64,000 bases of DNA from Burhinus oedicnemus (Eukaryota > Chordata > Aves > Charadriiformes > Burhinidae): NCBI GenBank assembly GCA_008921705.1, contig VFFE01009205.1, forward strand, positions 491,025 through 555,024, written 5' to 3'. Shown piece after piece: positions 39,173 to 49,720 of this stretch; position 1 is the first letter of the stretch, and each line of letters opens with the position of its first letter. The notes beneath the pieces were generated by a model, which made no database searches, was not told the DNA's origin, and worked only from the letters and a program-made list of their open reading frames with translations. The position numbers and the translations under genes are program-made.

Positions 39173-41229
39173 GTAAGCTGATGGGTTTAGTCATTAGCTT
39201 CCAGCCTGATGACTTGGGAAGAGGTGGCTGAATGTGTAACTGGTGCTGGAAACGTTTCCTCTTCAAGCAGTTGAAGATGTGTCCTTTACTAAATTAACAG
39301 TCAGCCTTGAAAGGAAAGTATATGAAGCATGGATCAGCAAATTAATTCAAATTAAAAAGAGAAATGGTATTGAATCTTTGCTTTAAACTCAAAGCCAGTA
39401 TTTGTTCTTTTCTTAAATTCAGACTTCAAATGCCTTCAAACTGGGGACTACATCATAATGTAGTTTTTCATGGTCTGCTCCCATCTCGCTGCCTAACTCA
39501 TAAAACCCCTGTGGCGGCTATAGCTGTGGATGAATAGAAGAGTATAAGTTGGAAAGCATTTAATGTTTTTAGCTGCCTTTTTAATAGAATTTAGGGGCTG
39601 GGAATGGGAACGCTCCAGAGAAAAGTTTCCGAAGTTTGTTGTAATGACTGACTCTGCAGGTAAAACCTTCCTCGCTGAACAGCGGTTTATTAAGCAGCAT
39701 CAATCAGTTTGGCTGGTGAGCACAAAAGAGATGACAGAGAAGAGACATGATGTTTTCTTTCTGCTGTATCTTACAATGAAGAACTTAAATTAATTAATTG
39801 CTTGTTTGTGTGCTACTATCCATTCTTGAACTCTTACGGTTCGGTGTATAAATAAGAACTAATCCAAGTATGATACATTATTAAGAGGAAACCTTATATT
39901 ATTCCTTATCCTTCAGAATTGCATGATTTTGGCATCTAAAGTGTGCTGTTAATTCTCACTGAAACTCCAGGAAAGTAACAGAGGGTCAGTTTTGGCTTCT
40001 TGCTTAATATAATGTGAACATTTACTAGCTTTTTAATAAGTCTTAAATTTGAACAAAATTATAATCAGTCCTAACAAGAGCACTCATTTTTGTTTCCTTT
40101 TAGTTATTTAAGGTTTTAAAATAGTAAAATTGAGAATGTTTTTATATATGTATATAAAATAAAACCTCCCCATCAAACCCTGAATCTAAATGATTCCAGT
40201 GGTGAAAACATCTGCCAAAGATTGCATTTCAAACTCCTTGAAGTCCCAGAGATTACTGGGGACTGTACAAATAACAGAGGTTTTAGTTTCAGTTTGCTGG
40301 TTAGTCTTGAGGATAAAGTTGGGGAAATTAACAAGTCTTATTTAGGTCAAATTATACATTTTATGGGACCAACATAAAAATTTTTCAGTTCAAAATTTAG
40401 CTTTCTGTTTTAAAGAAAACTTCAAAAGAAAAGAATTTTAAATTTTCTGTATGAGATACTGTATTTTGAATTCTGTCTTGAATTTTCAGAAAACAGCAAT
40501 ATGGACCACACTGAAACATCAGATACAGGATATAAGATGAAATGTTTTAGTAATGGGTGAAATGGTGCATTTTGGGGGAAAAAAACCCTATCACAAACTT
40601 TGCTAAGGTCAACTACATCTTACCAAATGGGTGTCATTCTTCCAAGCATTAGCACAACACAGTAATAAAGAACACTGTGAGCAGATGCTGCTTAATACCG
40701 GTGGGAGGTTGAATTGGTGACTGGAGGCCTGTTTTCATGGAATGTGTGCGCCAAATTAGCTTCCCGGGAGTTCCTGCAGCAACCGGTCATTTGGCAAATG
40801 CTCCTCTGAGGCAAGGCTGGATTTTGCAGAACAGCAGAGGGAGCACCGAGATGTTTGCTTGCTCAACAGAACAAAGAGCGGCACTGAGAGGGGCCAGTGG
40901 TCAGTGGTAGAGCTGGAAGTAAAGTCACATCCCTTTATTCTTGCCCTCCAATCTTGTGTACTTTACCTCTTATTTCTGAAACTCGGGGCCACCTATTTTA
41001 AAGGCCCCTGTACGAAAGCGGGAGATTTAGGAGTCCATGAGTACCTTAAATATTGTAGGCTGGGGTTTGTCACGTGAAAGCTAATCATGAATTGCTTAAG
41101 CTGCATAGGACTCTAATTTATAACTGAGCAATTCAAAAGTGCTTATTGCAGTTACAGAGTAGCTGCCAAAATCTCATAAATGACCATGTTAGTCATATTT
41201 TTTTCCTTCTTCAGAAGGAGTATTTCTTT
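39173..41229. other. Non-coding stretch, no gene seen
   Basis: AT-rich sequence including TTTTTATATATGTATATAAA near 40140. Short frames only. Confidence 0.5.
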
Positions 41230-41860
41230 CTTTTATTAATATAAAACCACAATGTCATTATGTCACCCATGCATCCACTGTGTAATTACTCCATTTTAAA
41301 GATAAATCCATTGTCTTAGGATGCATCCATCATGGATGTCACCTTTAGCGCAGAAGGTGAGACACTAAATGGACACCTTTTACTAATATTAATTTCTATA
41401 TAGTCATCAATTGCGAATAGACTATCCATTGTTCTCTTTGACAGAGACAGGCCAATGACAAAGATGAAATTATCCATCTTTGTGGAAGCGAGGGATCTGC
41501 TTCAAAGAGTGCTCTTCAAGATCTTGCTTTTCTGGCCTGAGTATATTATATTAAGCTACAATTTGTTCATTTTAAACACTGATCAATTATATCAGAAGAT
41601 TGCAGATTGCTTGTTCTTCATTGAAACGGAAGGTCAGGAATTAGAGAAGCTTTGAGTTTCTCTCGGAAAGATTTTTAGTCAAAAAGAAAAGAAAGTGCCT
41701 GGTTTTGTCTCTTGCCTGCTGTGTTAATCTGACACTCGAGGGCTCTCTCTGGATCTTTTGCCAACCTTATCTCAGATTCTCATGCAATTTAAATGACAAT
41801 TTATAGCGCTCATTTAAATTATGCAGGAGTGTTATTCTCAGAATATACTGAAGGGTACAT
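41230..41860. promoter_or_regulatory. Candidate conserved non-coding elements (two patches)
   Basis: Patch one (41240-41430) contains GTGTAATTACTCC, GATGCATCCATCATGG and ATTAATTTCTATATAG. Patch two (41700-41860) contains GTTAATCTGACACTCGAGGG and AATTTATAGCGCTCATTTAA. Between them, 41455-41655 is a 66-codon frame without family resemblance. The call rests on motif density and sharp contrast with the flanks. Confidence 0.25.
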
Positions 41861-42144
41861 CTTTGGAAACTGGCTAGAGCCAGTGCAGGAGCCATCAAGG
41901 CCCCAGTGCCTTTAGCAACTGCTAGACACTTTTATGTTACTTCCAGAGCCACCTAAACTTTTTTGGGGGGCAGACATGCTGGACGTGGGCTTACTTTGGT
42001 TTTTTTATCTTGGTGTGACGAGTGAGAGCATGACATGTCTCTGTGGATATACTGATATGGGAGAAACTGCAACATAGGATGAATCAGATCAATGGCTTAT
42101 AAAGGTATTTTCCCATTTTATCTGAATAAAATTCTTCAATGTAA
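41861..42144. other. Spacer before CR1 fragment
   Basis: Nothing recognisable. It includes TTTTTTGGGGGG near 41958. Confidence 0.5.
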
Positions 42145-42252
42145 CGTGGCACTGACGGACATGGTTTAGTGGTGGACTTGGCAGCGCTAGGTTAACAGTT
42201 GGACTCGATGATCTTAAGGGTCTTTTCCAACCTAAATTATTCTATGATTCTG
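42145..42252 (+). mobile_element. CR1 LINE 3' end, plus orientation
   Basis: Reads GGACATGGTTTAGTGGTGGA, then GGTTAACAGTTGGACTCGAT, GATCTTAAGGGTCTTTTCCA and ACCTAAATTATTCTATGATT. This is the classic 3' terminus of an avian CR1 in sense orientation, ending in the ATTCTATG-type repeat. Only about 108 bases remain. Opposite in orientation to the other two CR1 pieces. Confidence 0.95.
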
Positions 42253-44899
42253 TTTTGTATTTGAGAAGTGTTTCAAGTTAGACTTCTTTCCGGTCTCTGA
42301 GAACATTTCAGTGTTGTATGGAATGATACAGCAACTAGCTACGGTACTGGATTATTGTCATAAATCCATCACATATTAATGAATTTACATAGAATAATTG
42401 AAATAGAAAGGATAAAATCCTGATTTGGGAAGGTACTGCAGGGGGAACCATTTCAGTACCAGCATAGGCTCAAGCAAGCAAGCATGGAAAAAAGATCCAA
42501 ATCTCATTGAAAGCATCACTTAAATTAGTGGGCTTTTAGCAAAACCAAACCACCTTGTTTCCTGTGCCTGTATACTAGCACGTGCATTTAGACTAGGCAT
42601 TTTTAAAATGCCTAACCAAGTTCATAGGTAGCTTTGCTATAAAATAAGAATAAACAATAATGCAATTATCTGTTTCCCTTCCCACCAGATTAATGTTTTC
42701 CATAGCAGACTCTGTGGCTGTTCTCGCATGTACACACACTTGATGTGTATCTTCTAGCATTAGGAAAGGAAAGTATCCTTTGTATGTATGTATTCCTACA
42801 TATAGGGTTTTTTATGGTTGAAAAAATTAGAATATGTCCACCACATCAAGTTAGCCATGCTTGCTTCAAGATAAAGATTAATATTCAGGAGAAAAATCGG
42901 AGATCAATATTTTGGTTGCAGTAAATGGCAGAGGATGAGACCTTTGATCTCCAAATTCAAATGAAGACCGCTTTTACAAACAGCAGTTGCATAGCTCTTC
43001 CTGCAGCAACGGTCCAGGGGTTGCTGTATGCTCTGTGTTTATTTGGCTAGGTATGATTGCATGAGCATAGCGCTTCTGGACAAGGCTGTAAGAAATTGAA
43101 CCTATTACAGGCCATAATACTTCCAGGATGAATTCAACCAAAAGAAATTTGGTATCTGCCATCAAGCCTTCTTCAAATTCACCTCCTTTTTTCACTGAAA
43201 TTTCTTTCAGCATCTAGTTTATTTAAACTTTACAGAGAACACTAAGTTAAATTTCAGGATAATCTGAATTGTTTTATTTTGGGAGAGTTAGGAAATTGTT
43301 CTTCACCCTATCCAAAAATAGTTGTGCTTTAAATAGTAAATATTAAAACAGACTCTTTGTGAAATGTTTCCATTGTTTCTAATGGAAGTGTTATGTCCTG
43401 CTAGTAGTACAGGTAATAAAATAAATCTGACAGGATGCTCATCTTCTCAAATGTGAGAAATTTTGTAGCAAATTGTTGGTACTTAAATACTTCCCGTCCG
43501 TCTTGCAGTAAGTGAATCTATACCCTTCTTTTTTTTTTTTTTTAAATAGTCATTAGGCTATTTAAATGATTTGGAGTATTGTTCTTGTATCTGTGAATTC
43601 CTGAATGCTTTTGTAACTGTAGTCTACTTTCTTCTGACTTTTAAATACAAATTAGAATGGGTGATTTTTCAGTGCATGCAAATCTCTTTATTGGTTAAGG
43701 TCCTCTGCTTGTGGTATTACCATTTTTTATTTACTTACCACTAGTGAAGTTGTTATCCCTAACTTAAAAAGTTTTTCAAACAAAATAGTTAGTGCTGCCC
43801 TCGCTACACTCTATCGATTGCTTTGTAGTGTCATGGTTTGGTATTCTTCTAGAGCAGAGAGACATACAAACAGAAAATAAGCTAAGACAGCTACGAAAAG
43901 AACTGTAGTTTTTTGATATTAAAGACAGTAATTTTAACATTACAATTATTGAAAGTATAAACTGATATGTTAGAAATATGAGACAGACCTCAGAGGGCCC
44001 TTTTAAAAAAATCTGTTATATCAGGGCCCATGCATACTTCTGATATATGTGCTGATAATGAGAGGCAACACAACAAAATATATGTTAGGCTTAGTTTCGA
44101 GTTTGAAATAACGGCGCTTTGTTTAGTGCCATTACTTTAAAATGTTGACATCAAATTTAACTCTGTTAACAAAAATTAGATTTCTTTATCAACAGATTTA
44201 ATAGTTGCCAGGCAAGTTATAGCTTTTTCCTCATTCTGGGTACAGTGGCTATTCCTGATGTCTGTTTTGTTAAAGGAAATTCTGGGACAAACAAGGGACA
44301 AATGCTGCCCAAAGTTTGGTATTCTAGACATCTGCCACACATCAACCAACTGTGTGTGCACAGTCTTCAGTGTGACTGGACTTCTTTCTGTAATAATTTG
44401 TGTAGTTGTTAGGAGAGGAAAAATCCATTCTGGAAGGACTACTGTTTCATTTTGACTGGGTGACCTACAGTGGACAACCACCACAAAAGGACATTAGTCA
44501 CAAAGTTGGCTAGGAATACTATTCTATTAGGAGAAGAAGAAAAAGAAAAAGGGCTCTACTTGAGTGTGGATCTTTTCTTTAGTCCTAATTAGAACCACAA
44601 TCCATCATGCTGGAAAGTTTCTATTCATTTTGGTGATTGGGGACATGACAAATGAATCTCAGAATAAATGGAATGTCAAGGCAGAGCAGGAGATGGATGT
44701 GTTCTGCATGGGATGAATGTAATAAGTACAGTTAATGTTGGCAACCAGCCAGTCCCATTGCCTCACGCTGGGTGAGTTGCCCCAAGGCTCTGACCAGGGG
44801 TAAAACACCAATAAATGATTCCTCTCATCTCCCATTTATTAGAAAATGAACACCTTGTCAAGGTTCGTTCTCTGTTTTCCTAACTCTCACTTTGCTTCA
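42253..44899. other. Non-coding stretch with poly-T
   Basis: No gene seen. Poly-T of 15 at 43529-43543. A minus-strand frame at 44176-44484 (102 codons) overlaps a plus-strand frame and has no family signature. Confidence 0.5.
43529..43543. repeat. Poly-T run of 15
   Basis: Fifteen T followed by AAATAG. No attached element recognised. Confidence 0.9.
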
Positions 44900-45085
44900 G
44901 GGATGGCAACTAATTGAATATTAGTTAATTGTTTCTAATAAAATGCTGATAATTAGATATCTCTTTTCATGTTGCTGGCCTAGCTCCTCTCTTTAATTTC
45001 ACTTCCCTTTCGGTAGCTTCTGTTTCTCACACAGCCATGTCGAGATTGATTATCTGCAGTGAGCGAGAGGCCAAGCAAGAAACTT
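44900..45085. promoter_or_regulatory. Candidate conserved non-coding element
   Basis: Contains CAACTAATTGAATATTAGTT, GATAATTAGATATC, CCATGTCGAGATTGATTATC and AAGATTAATTTCAGGG. Four TAAT-type cores occur within 190 bases, beside a CpG word (GTCGAG). It has no long frame. One of the better-looking enhancer candidates in the window, by composition only. Confidence 0.3.
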
Positions 45086-47325
45086 CATTTAAGATTAATT
45101 TCAGGGAAACTGTTTTACAATTTTTCTAAATTGAATTTAGTCTTAATTTTAAAGTGTTAGGGGTTGTATGTCTTCAAAGGTTGCTTTTGGATAATTTATA
45201 ATGTATCAAGTAATCAAACCCACTCTTGAACTAGGGTGCTCAACGTGACTAAAGGCACTCCTTGGATTTAGCCATACTGACAAGCCTGGTTTTGCTCAAA
45301 AGTGTTGGAGAGGGAAGGGAGGCATCCCTGGCATGTATGCTAGATTGCCGGTAATGTAGCATCTTTATTATCAGGCAATTCCTAGAAAAGACTGTCTTTT
45401 CATATCAGCTCCTCCTGTCTTTGGTGATCCTCAGATACCCAGATGTCTTTGGCAGTTGTGGTAAGCATAAGGGACACAGATGGTTTCCCCTCAACGCTTG
45501 AAAACCAAGTCTATGATAACTATGTAAGTTCATGCTAGCTCCCAGATCGGGATATGTCTTCCTCATAGCTACCTGGGTAAAACTCAGATGTATCTTCAAG
45601 TGTATTTGAATTGTAGTCTGTTCTTTGGATCCATTAAAATACCCTCCAAAATCTAAGACCTGTGTGAAAGCTGCGTGCTGTTTCTCAGGAAATGCTTACC
45701 AGCTAACTTGCTGGGTGCCTGGCCCCCAGCCAGGCCCATAAGATGTGATGGTGCCACTAATTTCATTTGAACCGTGATGACTTGCACAAGTTGAAAAGGT
45801 GTCCCACAGGACCATTCTCTGTCTTATCTGGAGTAAACCATAATATACCAAATATACTCCAACCTAGTTTGCTCACAAGCTGGAGACAGTATAGTTATAT
45901 CAATACTGCTAACAAGTATTTCTGCAGCCTGGTGGCGGAGAGGTGTGCGTGTCTAGTAAGGGTAGAATGAAAAAAGACAACAAAGCATCCAAAATTCATA
46001 CCAGATTGGTGCTTATTTGGCAAAATGAGAAGGCTGGAAAAGGCACCCCTAAGATCCCTTCCCCCTTAGCCTCTATCTCTGCCCACACAAAACCGGCTTT
46101 AGTTGTTTGAATTCCCTTGGGGAGGGGATGAAGCTGTAGCACCACTGCTTCTTTCAGTCGTTGACTTGTGTAAAGATATCAGGGGATGAATATTTGTACC
46201 ATAGCAAAATGCTGAAGAGCTCAGCGTAAGAACTGCTGAGTTGGAAAAAGAAGCTGGAGAAGGATGAAATGAATACTGAAAACACAGAAATAAGCAAATG
46301 GAAGATAATGCAAGCAGAATTAGAGTACTTGGAGTCTGTCCTAAGATATTCCCAGCCAAGTTTGTCCCTTCAAGCAAATAAAACAACCTCAGGGAACAAT
46401 TTGGCCTACCATGCATTCATTTGGACTCTCTGAAGAGAAGCAGAGTAACCCAATTGCATGGACTGAGAAAAGCTCTAACAGCTTTTCCATCCTATTTTTT
46501 GCTCTTAAGAGATGCTGAATATAATATATGGATCCTATACAGTCCTTGTTAAAATCAACTTACTACATTTTTACTGGCTTCACAATGTACCAATTATTTA
46601 AAAACTTCTCAGCATGAGAGGTCAGATTCTGAATTGAAGGTAGGTGAGCACTTGCCTTAAACCTGCCAGAAAAGTAGGTCTGTCTGCTAAACTTCCTTTT
46701 TTGCTAGCAAACCCCTTGACTTGGTAAGAATTGGACTGGCAACTCCCAAAGAACTCCGTGTGTTTCTTTGGATATGGCTGCACAGTCATGCAGGACTGTA
46801 GTTCATATAGACATGTCTGAGCCAGCTTTAAATTAGGAATGTAACCATTGCCTCATGGAGCTCAGCATGGGACAAGATCCTTGCCCGGTTTCTCAGGTAG
46901 GTTTTGCTGTGTTACAGTGGCTGAGATGTGTGTGTATATCCTTTGCCTTTGCTAAAGGATGTCAAAGGACCTTTATCATAAGAGAAGAAGAAAAAAAAAA
47001 AAAAAAAAAAGTCTGGTGCTCAGATTAATTCTGTATTAGAGAACCTGAAAAGGTTCTCCTCTGAGTTCAGAGTGATTTACGCTGTTCTCCAAGAGAAGGA
47101 TGCAGGCTTTTCTATTTCACTCTCTGGCTGAATATATACAGAGAAAAATAACAAGGAAATTAGTGAAAGACAAGCAAATGTTTCTTTCATTTTTTTAATG
47201 GTATATCTTAATCTTTCAGTGAAGGGTACAGTTAAGGAAATCTAGCTCATTGAGCATCAGGCGATGCGGAGCTGCTAAGCTCCCTCATGAGCACCTTGCT
47301 CCTTGAGCAGTCCTGCTGGGCTCAG
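45086..47325. other. Non-coding stretch with poly-A
   Basis: No gene seen. Poly-A of 20 at 46991-47010, preceded by AGAAGAAG and not by a poly(A) signal. A donor-like GAAGGTAGGTGAG near 46640 has no matching acceptor. Confidence 0.5.
46991..47010. repeat. Poly-A run of 20
   Basis: Twenty A after AGAGAAGAAG. No 3'UTR-like or CR1-like sequence upstream, so treated as simple repeat. Confidence 0.9.
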
Positions 47326-47468
47326 TGAAACTGTCACAGCATAAGTTTCTTCAAGCTGCCTCTTCATATGTCTTGGTGACAAAGGGGTCTGTTGAAAACA
47401 CATTTGTTAACCCTCTCAGGGATGCAGCAGACCTGATGACAGGACAAATGAAATGCCCTGTATGCAGG
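47326..47468 (+). CDS. Candidate 143-nt exon, unknown gene
   Basis: It lies between an acceptor (CCTGCTGGGCTCAG) and a strong donor (TGCAGG then GTGAGTAT). Only one frame is open: two bases, then 47 codons beginning KLSQHKFLQAASSYVLVTKG and ending MKCPVCR exactly at the donor. The other two frames stop within six codons. The C-P-V-C pair at the end resembles half of a zinc knuckle or RING, but two cysteines prove nothing. The incoming phase fits the candidate exon at 39128-39172. An exon-sized segment with one open frame is expected by chance fairly often, so this stays a candidate. Confidence 0.25.
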
Positions 47469-49379
47469 GTGAGTATCCATGTTAGGGAATTCAAGTTGCC
47501 GAGCCCTATCCTTTGTAGAGGTGGAGATTTTTTTTTAATTTTTTTTTGTAAACAAAGGGATTTTCTTCATTTACCTTAGCTACAATGATCTATAAAGCTG
47601 GTAGGAGAATCGTTTGCTGTCAGGAAGGCTTGTTCTTAATGGCAAAGTCTAAAAATTGCAACCCACCTCCAGTAACTCTGTAGTACCGTAACAAATAGGT
47701 CCCCCACTGGAGATAAGCAATACAAGCTGGGAAAGATGCTGTAGAAAAGACTTCCAGGAATATTCACATGTTTTTGTCTTGAGCAAGAGGTCTGTTGCAT
47801 CTGATTTTTCACTGGAAACAGCTGACTGATGAAATACTGTAATCCTGTAAACTGGATTGCTTGTAGCCTGCTATCAGCTTACTCGGAAAGTTCAGTTTGC
47901 AGCACCTGTGATAAATGAACAAAATTGATGATTGCCAAGTGCTGCCAGATTGTTCTTGAAGTAAAGCGAGGTGGGATTTTTTGAAGTTCAGGCAGTCATC
48001 TTACCAGATTTTTTTAAATTTATTCGTCTATTTTTAGAAACTACATACCAGTAAATGACTGTGTGCCATGTGCTGCAGGTTCATAGCCAACCAAATGGCA
48101 AGGCTGTAATGGGATCTTTCAGTTCTTACTGAATAAAATCTGTTTCCTTTTTATTACTCTGATTATACTGATTTACCAACAAGGCATATTTAAAGCTTCT
48201 AGGAGCCTGGTATCATAGCAGAAATGTGCTTTCCCTTTTCAGAAAGGAGCAGAATTTGGAATATTTGTAGGCTCATGCAGCACTTCTGTGGCCATTGCTT
48301 GTGAGTGGGGGCTTGGAAGCAGATCAGGAAGGGAGAAAAGATGTAAATCCACGGTAGCATGGTCCCACCATCTGCTTCTCACCTCCCCAGACCACAGGGA
48401 CATGTGTGTATGGGGAATGGGTGTCCCTGGGAGCCTGGGGAGGCCTGTGCGTTTCAGTTACCAGTTTCTGCCCTGGAGAACATCAACCTTTGCCCAGCGC
48501 AGCCAGTCCTAGGGACTTCTGCTGGATCATCTGTGGGGTGGAGCTCACCAAAAATGAGGGAGGTTGTAACCAAACTGGCCAGGAAATAACCACCAGAGGG
48601 GTTCTTTGAAGAAAACGTCTCTTGAGATGAATTCTAATTCCTAATAAAAATCCAGATAAGGGGCATCTGGAGAAACAGTTGATTCCCCCTACTCAGCTAT
48701 ATGATGAAAAGAAATAGATTTTTACAGCAGTGAATATAAAAATTAAGTCCTGTAGGAAGATTTTTTTAAAATATATATTAAATAATTTAGTAGCAAGTCA
48801 TTCTAGATCGGTAACTCTCCACATTTAAAGCTTTACTACTTGACAGATGCAGAAATGTCAATTTTCATTACACGTCTTTCCCTTGGGGGAGCTCATTAGA
48901 AGCTGTAACACTAGTGGATTTGAGGGAAACCGATTCTATAGCATACCCCATTATGTTTGGTTAAGTAAACACAGGGCTTTATTTTCAGTCAATGCCAGCT
49001 CATTAAGGTCACTTGTCACTTCTGGATTTGCTGGGAAGTTGTAGCGTGTGTACGTGGGGCAGGAGAGAGATGCCCAACATCATGGTTGCCCTCCATAGCT
49101 TTCTCCATGTGACCAGATAAATACTTAGTGGAGGTGATTCAGGCTGTATGTGTACAGAGTGTTCCTCGGTAACAGAGAAATTGCAAATAATGTGAAGCAC
49201 CCTTCCCAATGCCGAATGATAATCATGGTGCTTATAGATGAATGTAAATTTCATAATCAGCTGTAGTCTGCAGCTGGAAAAATACAAGTATGTAAAGTGT
49301 TTTTAAATTATTACTGTTCAGGGATCGTAAGACAAAGATTAGTTGTCTAAATCTGTCTCATAAACAAATTAACACAGTG
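47469..49379. other. Non-coding stretch, no gene seen
   Basis: T-rich words at 47530-47550. Overlapping frames at 48288-48609 are short. AT-rich TTTTTTTAAAATATATATTA lies at 48762. Confidence 0.5.
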
Positions 49380-49720
49380 CTGCTTTCTGTTCAAAATATG
49401 ATTCTTGTCGGAAGGATTAAACATGTTAAATCCAGCTAGAATATGCTGTGATCATGTTTTTTAGCAAAGCTGCAATAATCAGACATTTACAACTAATAAA
49501 TCGGTACTCTAATTCCTCTGCAATAAGGCTTTGAAATACAATCTGTCATTTCAGATTTATAGAACATGACTTTTCATAATTATAATTCTCAAATGCACAT
49601 TACTAGTTATAATTAAATTCACTTTCAAAAAATCTGAAGCATTTTTGTGGATTATCTGCTCATATTATGTTCTAATGGTAAAATTAATGTATAATCTGTT
49701 GAATAAATTTGGTTAGTTCT
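49380..49720. promoter_or_regulatory. Candidate conserved non-coding element, AT-rich
   Basis: A long AT-rich block with GCAATAATCAGACATTTACA, AATAAATCGGTACTC, TTTTCATAATTATAATTC, ACTAGTTATAATTAAATTC and GTAAAATTAATG. Palindromic TAATTA cores recur, no frame is open for long, and it lacks simple repeats. This resembles deeply conserved elements near developmental genes. Confidence 0.3.

Noticed and set aside
43829..43840. TGTCATGGTTTG, like the start of some avian LTRs
   Set aside because: The similarity stops after about 12 bases, with no further LTR sequence, matching end or duplication.
46991..47010. Poly-A as a retrocopy tail
   Set aside because: No poly(A) signal or UTR-like sequence before it. 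A GA-rich microsatellite edge explains it.
47440..47468. CPVC motif as evidence of a RING or zinc-finger protein
   Set aside because: Only one cysteine pair is visible, which is not enough for a domain call.
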